DNA of 64,000 nt from NCBI GenBank assembly GCA_009767595.1, contig VSDK01026163.1:1-64000 (forward strand), in the 5' to 3' direction. The notes beneath the pieces were generated by a model that made no database searches, had not been told where the DNA came from, and was given only the letters and a program-made list of their open reading frames with translations. The stretch is from Symbiodinium kawagutii. Its lineage: Eukaryota > Sar > Dinophyceae > Suessiales > Symbiodiniaceae. This document shows positions 23,901-30,445 of this stretch, in pieces (the stretch's first letter is position 1; each line of letters opens with the position of its first letter). The translations under genes were made by a program, and so were the position numbers.

Positions 23901-24282
23901 AGGCTTCAGGCACTGCAGGCAAAGCGGCTGCCTTGGCAGCGGCTTTAGGAGTGGCGGCAGCTGCGACTGGTTCAGGCTGAACCGGGGTGGCCTCAATCAC
24001 ATCCTTGATGGCTTTCTCCCACGACTCAACCGAAATATTCTCAAGGGAGCTTGCTTTCCTAATGTGTTCCAACCCGCATTTGGTGAGTTGCCCACGGAAG
24101 CTCACGAATGCGTGACCTGCAAGTTCACCGCCAGCACCACGTTCAATTGCCACCACCAGCGCCGGACCGAACCAACGCTTCAGCTCCAGACGTCTGCGAG
24201 GAACTCCTGGTTCTTGTCGACGTCGGGGATTGTATTTGGATTCCCTCCAAAAGTAGCAAAGGTCACCAGGTTGAGGAAGCAA
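20977..24282 (-). CDS. Reverse transcriptase-RNase H fragment (1,101 codons, open)
   Basis: An intact frame made by truncation: the first codons come from the right junction and the stop TGA (20,979-20,977) is supplied by the clipped LTR sequence of repeat copy A. The N-terminal 100 residues are the tail of the integrase region (QPGDLCYFWRESKYNP). A Pro/Ala/Ser-rich linker of about 300 residues follows. Reverse transcriptase has SGDIKSAFMKG near residue 516 and VAHVDDLLFVG near residue 618, with His where copia usually has Tyr in YVDD. RNase H has Asp in VVCDAALG, Glu in YAAETLG, Asp in VVDAKDVFD and Asp in MWVDGGTK, the expected D-E-D-D set. The absence of stops over 3.3 kb argues for a recent origin. 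A functional product is unlikely without gag and integrase. Confidence 0.92.
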   Translation of the reverse strand: MLPQPGDLCYFWRESKYNPRRRQEPGVPRRRLELKRWFGPALVVAIERGAGGELAGHAFVSFRGQLTKCGLEHIRKASSLENISVESWEKAIKDVIEATPVQPEPVAAAATPKAAAKAAALPAVPEAYAEAAVQPDELEPRMHGYDPGESALFGSDDDYSPEFDEPPVPSEQPHGLGPGLLPVASAPGTSMEFEQVPPLTVPEVVAALQPAVSSASSATTPNTPGSQSTIQPSTPIPGLLDLSSANRRMLLGGARSRARSLEAPTSPRGPGEKRDASQEAVREAAPPPPGPSSDQAEVPAFEAMVMSWNQLCTLAQSNNVHPLIKLQAEAEQDRRAPLDALVEDHGSWDGRWSFMCEKDWKMMQELSQPWPNGATYDALSVQAARKEYAWRELSAEDKAGFTEAAAKGWSVYVDNGAVEVLDMKTSGEIRRQLARDQCLDKILKPRFVLTDKHDGLRTQDHWLPRKYSARLVVPGFRDRTNLEGRLRRDAPTGCRTSQHLLFCLAAWRTTWTLLSGDIKSAFMKGDEFEDVNRLLYLCSTDLHAGPPIPLRPGQLARIKKAVFGLADAPRAWWLKLNKSLTSFGWRVMALDGAAWLLWSEDVDWKSPRMHHLKGMIVAHVDDLLFVGDSDAVASFDKIGAALGFGSREEQSFQWCGKHISRAPDGTVRISMKEYHANLKEVYLSKSRKAQPEAALTPSETRQLKALLGSFQWLVAQLRFDLAFAVSSLQGEPPTVATLVKANGLLKEFQRDPGFELTFRPVNLEKCGIMVVCDAALGNVTRAGSTEGTVQEKVFSQSCYFVLIADEMLMNGGKGMFNILDMRSHRIPRVCRSTYAAETLGCEEGFDVGLLCRGFLANLRGRDPVGRQGEPALGMVDLQVVVDAKDVFDKNNSDTSTYGSQKSMAFTVAWVRAQLRKPRTCLKWTSTENMWVDGGTKTMDLTHMRRIMLAGEWAVTYCPKFVKQVYKAAKTKKLPSRGPQELPGEPLTAQDPLLSHLMKLGESRGWHFQNNVGVNVAFNAKSFRTPEPRFSPVLFPLRSTFGRFDKAVDQCEWRQLERAVKYGDLANQHALFGGQAPILITLFHRGEANLSSDQLQQENGMK
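20981..24278 (-). mobile_element. Copia-like fragment: RT and RNase H of a relative of element 1
   Basis: A 3.3-kb internal piece, minus orientation, truncated on both sides. Its left part (23,975-24,278) overlaps bases 1-304 of element 1; gag, protease and integrase are absent. It has no LTRs of its own and sits exactly between the two 1,385-bp direct repeats, so it did not arrive by ordinary integrase insertion. Confidence 0.92.
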
Positions 24283-25663
24283 CGTTCAAAGTGATTACTG
24301 TATACTCTCCACGTCCTCATTCACCTTCTAAAACATCTAAACACATAGTATATGTATGAATGGCCATAGAAATATAAGCTCATTAGGTCTATCACAGGAT
24401 TGAAGTATAGCACACTTGGCCATGAGTCTTGAAAGGGTGGCACAACCAGAAGGTACTCGGATAGAACCCTCGGTGAATAGTATCATATACAGGCGCACCT
24501 TTACTCAGGTAATAGCACGCTTAGGCATTCCCCTTAGGCATTCCCATGCTATCAAAACAAGGTGACAAGATGTGACAAGGTGTTTTGGCAGCTCAGTGGT
24601 CTCAGGAGCCACACATTTTGCAGCGAACAGGACAAAGCGAGGAACACCTCATGGCTGCTGGTACAAATGTGGGTCTTACCGAAGAACTGACACTTTTCAA
24701 ACTTTTTGAATTTCAAACTTTCAAATATGAACTAATTCTTGGTAATTCAAACTGAAGTGTATCATAAGTGAAGCGTTGGTTCTGATCGGGTCAGGTTTTG
24801 CAAAGCGACTGGAACAAGATGTGGAATATCCTCATCTACCTGATTCCTACATTGGCTGATGCGATTATGATCATAATGGCTTCAATCATATATCAGGTAA
24901 ACATAGGCAAACCCAGCTAGAATCCGCTGCGACTTTCATCCGTCATCCCAGGACCTCTGCATCTAAGTGCTAAACTTGTGTCTCCTCCGTGCACGTGCTA
25001 CATTGGATCTCCACGTCATGTTCACCAGCCACCTGCTGTGAGACATTTCAGGGACGACATGCCAGCAATACACCAAATGATAAACCTCACGATGGCTTGT
25101 GTGTTTTCAACCTCTCATTGGGTCTGTTCAAACTGTGTCCAAGAACAAAACAGTTCAGTTTACAACCTCCGGCTTGCTTCTTGAAGCACAAAGATCTTCA
25201 GCTACAAAAATGCTGGGTTCCCAGCTGACAGAGTATGTGGCGAAATCTCACCTCAGGTTCGTAGCGTGCCAGTCAGGGCTTGAGCATTCATAAATAAAGG
25301 GCATCTATCAAACATAAACAAAGGAGACTTTCAATTGGGAAACCATAGTCATCCCATCATTGAGAATCTGTTGTGATTCATTATCAGTTACTCCAATGTT
25401 AGTTGGCCAACTACATTGTTCGTTTATCACCACTTACTAGTCCTTGATATTCCAAGATTCTAATGATCATCTCTTCGTTCTGACCAATCAGATTGTTTGC
25501 TCATGGATTGGTGCCAATGCTCTCTGTGATCACTATCAATCATCACTGATCCACAGAACGTCTCAACCAATCATTATGATTTACATTGGTTTCCATATCA
25601 AAGATAATGTTGATCTGCGTTTGGGGCACCCTCCTAAGCATGCCACCTTTTGAAAAAGGTCAC
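24279..25663 (+). repeat. 1,385-bp direct repeat, copy B
   Basis: Second copy of 19,596-20,980. It runs without a break into the 5' LTR of element 2, whose first 48 bases (25,616-25,663) are its last 48. At its left junction it shares only a couple of bases with the copia fragment. Confidence 0.95.
25516..25615 (+). repeat. 100-bp direct repeat abutting the 5' end of element 2
   Basis: Ends one base before the 5' LTR. Aligns with 35,212-35,311, which starts one base after the 3' LTR, with three substitutions and no gaps. It behaves like a target-site duplication but is far longer than the 4-6 bp made by copia integrases. Confidence 0.92.
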
Positions 25664-25764
25664 ATAGCATGACCACATCGCAAGGATGACACGCACCAAT
25701 CGAGGCACACTCGATGTTTGGCTCAAGATGGAAAAAGGACAACTGCCCGTGCCGCAGTTGCGTG
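25616..25764 (+). repeat. 5' LTR of element 2 (149 bp)
   Basis: Starts TGCGTTTGGGGCACCC and ends GCAGTTGCGTG, directly followed by the primer-binding site. It is base-for-base the same as the 3' LTR. It starts with TG but does not end with the usual CA. Its first 48 bases also occur at 20,933-20,980. Confidence 0.93.
25717..25727 (+). promoter_or_regulatory. Spliced-leader-like 11-mer in the 5' LTR
   Basis: TTTGGCTCAAG equals the last 11 bases of the conserved dinoflagellate spliced leader. The same 11-mer is in the 3' LTR at 35,164-35,174. It could be a relict leader captured through reverse transcription of a trans-spliced RNA, or chance. Confidence 0.4.
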
Positions 25765-25777
25765 GGTTATGAGCCCA
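25765..25777 (+). promoter_or_regulatory. Primer-binding site, half-tRNA initiator Met type
   Basis: GGTTATGAGCCCA directly follows the 5' LTR. Its reverse complement TGGGCTCATAACC is the anticodon stem-loop of initiator tRNA-Met with the CAT anticodon in the middle, not a tRNA 3' end. Drosophila copia and yeast Ty5 prime in this way from a tRNA cut in the anticodon loop. Minus-strand DNA synthesis of element 2 should start here. Confidence 0.8.
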
Positions 25778-25802
25778 AGGACCTCTCGTTGCCTGTCGAG
25801 CC

Positions 25803-26564
25803 ATGCAAGGATCGATGATGCGAAGGCGGTCGAGGAATCGCACCGAAGATGCCGAAGAGCAGCTGAGACGGCTGCAGCATGGCGCCGGTGTGGGAGGAGA
25901 CCTACATCCTCTACCTCAGGAGCTGGCGGATGGTTCAGAACTTCCTAGAGGTGGGCAAGGACAACGCAGGGTGTCGGGATCTGAGCATGGTGAGCAAGGA
26001 CAAAGGATGTCAGAACGGACCTCCCGTGAGCAAGGACAAGGGATGTCAGAACGGATCTCCAGTGAGCAAGGACAAAGGATGTCGGAACGGAAACCAGGTG
26101 AGCAAGGACATTCCAGGGCGACGTCGTCAGGGGCAAGGGCTGCTGATGATGATGCTTCTGGGTTGGGCGTTCGTCGAGTTAAAGTTCAACGACATCCTGG
26201 AGATGGGCAATCTCAGGCTGCTGGTCTTGGTTCAGTGCCCAGTGAAGTTTTGCCGAACCCTCAAGGGAATCCAGTTACTTATGAGCCTCCTCATGGCATG
26301 CCAACAAGGGAACCTAGGAATGAAGTGGGACCACGGTTGGATGCTAAGGGGGTAGGGGCTACGAGTGATAGGGGGATTCCTAAGGGGGTTGCCAATGATG
26401 GTAGGATCGAACAGGGTAGGAACCAGGAAACAGAAAGCGGTGTGGTGGTGAGACCACCTGGACTTCCGGATGAAGGAAGCCCCAAAGGTTGGCTGATGTG
26501 TTGGGTGTCCATCAGGGGAATGGTAATCCACAGGGATTGGGGGCTGTGTCTCGCGGAATCTTAG
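25803..26564 (+). CDS. Element 2 Gag, N-terminal part (frame 1 of 7)
   Basis: First Met of this frame at 25,803; an earlier ATG in another frame lies within the primer-binding site (25,769) and leads to a stop at 25,948. The product is hydrophilic and repeat-rich: 12-residue units EQGQRMSERTSR occur about three times (25,992-26,110). After about 26,480 the sense frame changes: the next frame continues ADVLGVHQGNGNPQGLG, so the tail of this frame is out of phase. The change falls near a CCCCAAAGG run. This is the intrinsically disordered head of Gag, which packages the RNA in the cytoplasm. Confidence 0.6.
   Translation: MQGSMMRRRSRNRTEDAEEQLRRLQHGAGVGGDLHPLPQELADGSELPRGGQGQRRVSGSEHGEQGQRMSERTSREQGQGMSERISSEQGQRMSERKPGEQGHSRATSSGARAADDDASGLGVRRVKVQRHPGDGQSQAAGLGSVPSEVLPNPQGNPVTYEPPHGMPTREPRNEVGPRLDAKGVGATSDRGIPKGVANDGRIEQGRNQETESGVVVRPPGLPDEGSPKGWLMCWVSIRGMVIHRDWGLCLAES
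25992..26110 (+). repeat. 36-bp coding minisatellite in gag
   Basis: Three full units and one partial unit of 36 bp beginning GAGCAAGGACAA, each encoding 12 residues (EQGQ-MSER core). Units differ by a few substitutions. Confidence 0.85.
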
Positions 26565-28186
26565 ATGCCGGAACGACGGTGGGTCCCGGAGTGGGATCAA
26601 AGGAGGGATTGGATCGGGTTGCGGATGGGTTCATGAGTGCAAGTTCGGGTGATAGTGGCCATGGGGGATTCAACGGTGGTGATCAAGGGGGATCGGTAGG
26701 GGGGACACCAAACAAAGATGTTCTCATGGATCCTATCGAGCTATTCAGGTTGAGATGTATCAGGGATGCCCAAATGAGATTCGAAGAAGGGTTGAGAACC
26801 ATGGTAGGCCAACCAGCATGCCATGATCCCACATGCACGTCTCCACGAGTGTCACAGCATTTTCGCCCACCACCGCCTCCTGGACCACCACCCGTCACTC
26901 CACCGCAGGATCAGGATCGGTATGGCAGGGTTGAGGGTCACAGCGAATCACCTCCACCGCCGCCACCACCCCTTCCACCAATGCCACCATTTCCGTATGG
27001 GGGACAGTCGGTTCACTTCGGCCAAGGGAGTACCATGGTTGGTTGCAACTTTAGTTCCTCTGGGGGAGAGAATCCGGGGGAGAGTTTGCGATCGTTTGAG
27101 CTTCCCAAGTTGAAAGAAGAGTCAACCCCCCTTCAGTTCGGAGATTGGTTGAGCATAGTGGATACCCAGGTTGGTGATGTTAGCTATGCTAGTGAGACAT
27201 GGTGGCATGGAATCCGCTCTGCTGCTGACAAGTGTTATCAGGCATGGTTGAAATCAACACCCCTCGAAAGGCTGCGGTTGAAACCCTTGCTTGATCCTAA
27301 GATGGGACAATGGCCTAGGACTGAAAAACGTGTCTTGGGAATGTTACTTGGTGCAATTCCGGAAAGGTTGAAATCTGAGCTGGTTGCTGAACGAAAACTT
27401 ACAACGGAACAAATCCTGTTCAAGCTTCTCACTACTTTCCAACCAGGAGGGTCCGGGGAAAGGGCTCAGATTTGGAGAGTGATATCGGAAGGGTATCAGG
27501 GTGACTCGGTTGCTGGAGTGCTGCAATGGGTACGGACCTGGAGAAGGAGTGTGACCCGGGCGGCGGAAGTAGGCATTGTTCTACCGGATGCCTTGGTGAT
27601 GGTTGGAGCGGTACACAAGGGTTCTGAGCTGTTGAGTTTGAGATCCCCTCAAGTGGCGTGCAGGTTGAACTTGGTCAGACAGCAACTGTTACTTGATCAG
27701 CACCCATCGTTGGAATCAGTGTTGACCTACTCAGAACATCTCCAAGCAGAAGCTGAGGAGCTTGAGCTGTCGGAACATGGTATTGGGTTCCAACCAAGTG
27801 TGGGGAAGGATCCCAAAAACCCCAACAAGGCCGCTATCAAGGCTTTGAATGGGAACCCGGGGGAAACTGGGGGGAATGCTCCTGGTGCCACGGGGAAAGA
27901 AGCGGCCAAACCAAATCCCAATGCTGTTAATGCGGCTCATGTGACAACGAATTTGCTGTGTAAGTTCTGGTGTACCAATGATGGATGCAAACGGCTGACA
28001 ATGCAAATTTACTCATGCGGTATTGTCGGCCAAGGAGAATCGGTGTTTCGGCTGTTCGGCTATCGGTCATGCGAAAAGGGACTGCCCAAACATGAGTACT
28101 TCCACCAATGGCAGCACTACCAACAAGGGGGAGAAAAAGAAGGCTGCCAAGCTAAAAGGGGACAAACAAAAGGGGGATTCTGGTGA
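26489..28186 (+). CDS. Element 2 Gag core with first zinc finger (frame 2 of 7)
   Basis: Coding from about 26,489 to 27,994. It contains a Pro-rich stretch (runs of P near residues 125-170), then a helical Gag core of about 260 residues with FELPKLKEESTPLQFGDWL and KCYQAWLKSTPLERL, resembling the retrotransposon Gag fold. At its end CKFWCTNDGCKR starts a CCCH finger whose second half, CKFTH, is in the next frame. The finger would be CX8CX5CX3H if two homopolymer bases were missing here. Residues after this point (to 28,186) are out of phase. Gag forms the virus-like particle in the cytoplasm. Confidence 0.8.
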   Translation: MADVLGVHQGNGNPQGLGAVSRGILDAGTTVGPGVGSKEGLDRVADGFMSASSGDSGHGGFNGGDQGGSVGGTPNKDVLMDPIELFRLRCIRDAQMRFEEGLRTMVGQPACHDPTCTSPRVSQHFRPPPPPGPPPVTPPQDQDRYGRVEGHSESPPPPPPPLPPMPPFPYGGQSVHFGQGSTMVGCNFSSSGGENPGESLRSFELPKLKEESTPLQFGDWLSIVDTQVGDVSYASETWWHGIRSAADKCYQAWLKSTPLERLRLKPLLDPKMGQWPRTEKRVLGMLLGAIPERLKSELVAERKLTTEQILFKLLTTFQPGGSGERAQIWRVISEGYQGDSVAGVLQWVRTWRRSVTRAAEVGIVLPDALVMVGAVHKGSELLSLRSPQVACRLNLVRQQLLLDQHPSLESVLTYSEHLQAEAEELELSEHGIGFQPSVGKDPKNPNKAAIKALNGNPGETGGNAPGATGKEAAKPNPNAVNAAHVTTNLLCKFWCTNDGCKRLTMQIYSCGIVGQGESVFRLFGYRSCEKGLPKHEYFHQWQHYQQGGEKEGCQAKRGQTKGGFW

Positions 28187-29765
28187 AAAAGGGAAGGACA
28201 AGGAACCTTCCAAAAACCCGGCTCCGGTCGGCGATCCCCAAGGTGAAGGTAGTGGAGTTCAGGGAATCGGATCGGGGGGTCAGGCCAGTTCTTCCACCAT
28301 GGAAACCCAGAAGGGGGAAGACCGTTTTGGGGAGTTATTGTCCGAGGCCACAGCTCTCATGAAGACCCTACGACCTAGTGTGAAAGCTGTTTTCATGAAA
28401 AAATCCATCACGGGTTTGTCAGCCGCAGGGCTCTTAGATGGAGGAGCTACCAACCCTTTGAGGAAGGGAACGGCTGAGGAACTAAGGGATGCGGTTGAGG
28501 TCGAAGTTGAATTAGCTGCTGGTTCCACTCGACTGTACCAGTGTGTTCAAACGGGAACCCTGCTCTCCAAGACCGATGTAGAGCCCATAGTTCCACTGAG
28601 GGGGTTGGTCTCCTTGGGTTACAGGATTCTCTGGGATGCTCAAGGCTGCAACATCTACCACCCATCTTTGGGCCGGATTCGATGTTGGCTTCGGAATGGT
28701 TGCCCAGTGGTTGAGGAAAGGAAAGCATTGACCTTGATCCAAGAAATTGAATCCCAAGAACGCTTACGTAGGATGGGTCCACGGTTGGCGGTTGGGGCGG
28801 TGAGTGAGCCGGTCAAACAATGGTGGTTGAACCATTTTCCCAAAGTCCCAGAAAATGTCTTGCAGTACATGGTTGGACAGGATGATGCTTATGATGGGGG
28901 GGATTTGCCATGGAATCATCGTCAGAGGAAACGCATCGCTCGCGCCCGGGGTGTCATTGTTCATCTGTTTGCTGGTGATTGTGATGCTGCCAAACAGTGG
29001 AAAAGGGGATGGCCTCCGGGCATCGAGGTGTTGACGGTTGATATCACTCAGGATCCACGACATGACTTACATCGCCCCTCAACATGGAGCTATTTGTGTT
29101 CAATTGCCAAATCAGGAAGGTTGGTAGGACTGATTGGGGGACCACCTTGCCGCACAGTGTCCAGGCTTCGCAACATTCGTCCAGGACCCCCTCCTCTACG
29201 TAACCGGGATAGCCATAGATATGGGTTGGATGGATTGAGCAGGGATGATACCAACAAAGTCCAGGGGGATTCGGCGCTACTGTTGAAGCAGTTGGGGCTT
29301 TATCTCATGGCGTGTGAACATGGAGGGTCTGCGGTGAATCGGCCTGGGTTTGTTCTGGAATCCCCCGAAGACCCTGCCAATTATGCTGGGGAAAAAGAGG
29401 CTCCAACCTTCTGGGCATGGCCAGAGGTACAAGAATTCCAGGAAAACCATGATATGCGACTCCTGAATTTTGACCAGGGGCGACTGGGGCACACTCAGGT
29501 GAAACCAACAGGGTGTATGACCAATTTGTTGGGGCTTATGGGTCTCCAAGGAATGCGATGTGAAAGAAATCATGGTTCAGCCCTTCACCCCCACCTCATG
29601 TTGGAATGGGGGTCAAAAGGGTGGGTTCGGATGAGGATTGGAAACAGCACATCATTAACGGACATGTTCCTTATCGTCGTGACTGTAGGGGATGCCTACT
29701 TACAATGGCCTCTCAGAGACCTCATCGTCGCCAGCGCAACCCAGGAAATGCTGCATGGTCCATGA
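28023..29765 (+). CDS. Element 2 zinc knuckle, protease and methyltransferase-like domain (frame 3 of 7)
   Basis: The frame is already sensible from about 27,999 (QCKFTHAVLSAKENR). A classic CX2CX4HX4C knuckle, CFGCSAIGHAKRDC, spans 28,044-28,085 and is followed by a Lys-rich linker. The protease active site is LLDGGATNPLRKG (Asp codon 28,437), a DGG version of the usual D-S/T-G. Then a Rossmann-like domain of about 210 residues: VIVHLFAGDCDA (motif I), VLTVDITQD, LIGGPPCRTVSR with Cys at 29,148 (motif IV) and FVLESPEDP with Glu at 29,358 (motif VI), as in cytosine-C5 methyltransferases. Retrotransposon-borne cytosine methyltransferases have been reported from dinoflagellates. Activity is not shown here. 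Sense coding ends near 29,600 at GGGGGTCAAAAGGG. Confidence 0.85.
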   Translation: MSAKENRCFGCSAIGHAKRDCPNMSTSTNGSTTNKGEKKKAAKLKGDKQKGDSGEKGKDKEPSKNPAPVGDPQGEGSGVQGIGSGGQASSSTMETQKGEDRFGELLSEATALMKTLRPSVKAVFMKKSITGLSAAGLLDGGATNPLRKGTAEELRDAVEVEVELAAGSTRLYQCVQTGTLLSKTDVEPIVPLRGLVSLGYRILWDAQGCNIYHPSLGRIRCWLRNGCPVVEERKALTLIQEIESQERLRRMGPRLAVGAVSEPVKQWWLNHFPKVPENVLQYMVGQDDAYDGGDLPWNHRQRKRIARARGVIVHLFAGDCDAAKQWKRGWPPGIEVLTVDITQDPRHDLHRPSTWSYLCSIAKSGRLVGLIGGPPCRTVSRLRNIRPGPPPLRNRDSHRYGLDGLSRDDTNKVQGDSALLLKQLGLYLMACEHGGSAVNRPGFVLESPEDPANYAGEKEAPTFWAWPEVQEFQENHDMRLLNFDQGRLGHTQVKPTGCMTNLLGLMGLQGMRCERNHGSALHPHLMLEWGSKGWVRMRIGNSTSLTDMFLIVVTVGDAYLQWPLRDLIVASATQEMLHGP

Positions 29766-30445
29766 GCTTTGATATTGTCCCTTTGGTGAAAACAATTGAT
29801 GATTTGACCACCAACCCCGTTCGAAATGTGATGGTTGCTACCGTTGCTGTTCCCCGGTTTGTGCCTGATGACCCAGGACCACATGGTATGATCAGGGATG
29901 ATTATGAATTGGGTATGTCTCACGACACGGCTCCTAAGGAAGATCAGGATCCACCTGAAGAATGGGGGGAGGGCATGGATGAGGCGGATTTCCCATTGGA
30001 ACCACCTCCTGAGGACTTGGAACCACCTGAGGATTTTCGAGTGGGGGGGTCAATGCCGATGCCTTCTAAGGATCATCTTGATGAAGCGGTTGAGAAGGAA
30101 GTCCAATGGTGTCGCAAACCAGTAGCCATCCATCATTTGACCGTGGTCCAACCAATGCCATCACGAAAAGTTGCGGATGCCTTGGAAGCTCTTCAAGCTG
30201 TATATACCCGGTTCAAGTACATGGGGATCCCAATCACCCGTATCCACAGTGACCGTGCTAGGGAATTCCAGGCTGCTGCTATCACCAAATGGATTCATCA
30301 GCACAATTTGACCCAAACCTTCACCCCAGGGGATGACCCTGCAGCGAATGGCCGCTGCGAATCAGAGGTTCACCAAATCAAAAGGCGAACTCGTTCGCTA
30401 CTCCACAACGCCGGGTTGCCGGCAACCTCGGCCGATAGCCCTTAG
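29606..30445 (+). CDS. Element 2 integrase (frame 4 of 7)
   Basis: Inserts the DNA copy into the genome. The N-terminal zinc site is DWKQHIINGHVPYRRDCRGC (H-X3-H and C-X2-C). Catalytic residues are Asp 29,771 (MSFDIVPL), Asp 30,251 (RIHSDRAREF) and Glu 30,359 (NGRCESEVHQ). The second Asp and the Glu have the canonical X35 spacing, but the first two Asp are 160 codons apart, against 59 in element 1. The extra hundred residues form an acidic, Pro-rich insert (PPPEDLEPPEDF). The frame ends at a TAG where the protein should continue as LRYAAEQRLRY in the next frame. Confidence 0.88.
   Translation: MGVKRVGSDEDWKQHIINGHVPYRRDCRGCLLTMASQRPHRRQRNPGNAAWSMSFDIVPLVKTIDDLTTNPVRNVMVATVAVPRFVPDDPGPHGMIRDDYELGMSHDTAPKEDQDPPEEWGEGMDEADFPLEPPPEDLEPPEDFRVGGSMPMPSKDHLDEAVEKEVQWCRKPVAIHHLTVVQPMPSRKVADALEALQAVYTRFKYMGIPITRIHSDRAREFQAAAITKWIHQHNLTQTFTPGDDPAANGRCESEVHQIKRRTRSLLHNAGLPATSADSP

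Noticed and set aside
19596-25663. The 1,385-bp repeats as LTRs of the enclosed fragment
   Set aside because: The inner fragment lacks gag, integrase, primer site and polypurine tract. The repeats contain a clipped end of another element's LTR, so they are a segmental duplication.
26823-27113. His/Arg-rich frame within gag
   Set aside because: Wrong-frame reading of the Pro-rich Gag segment.
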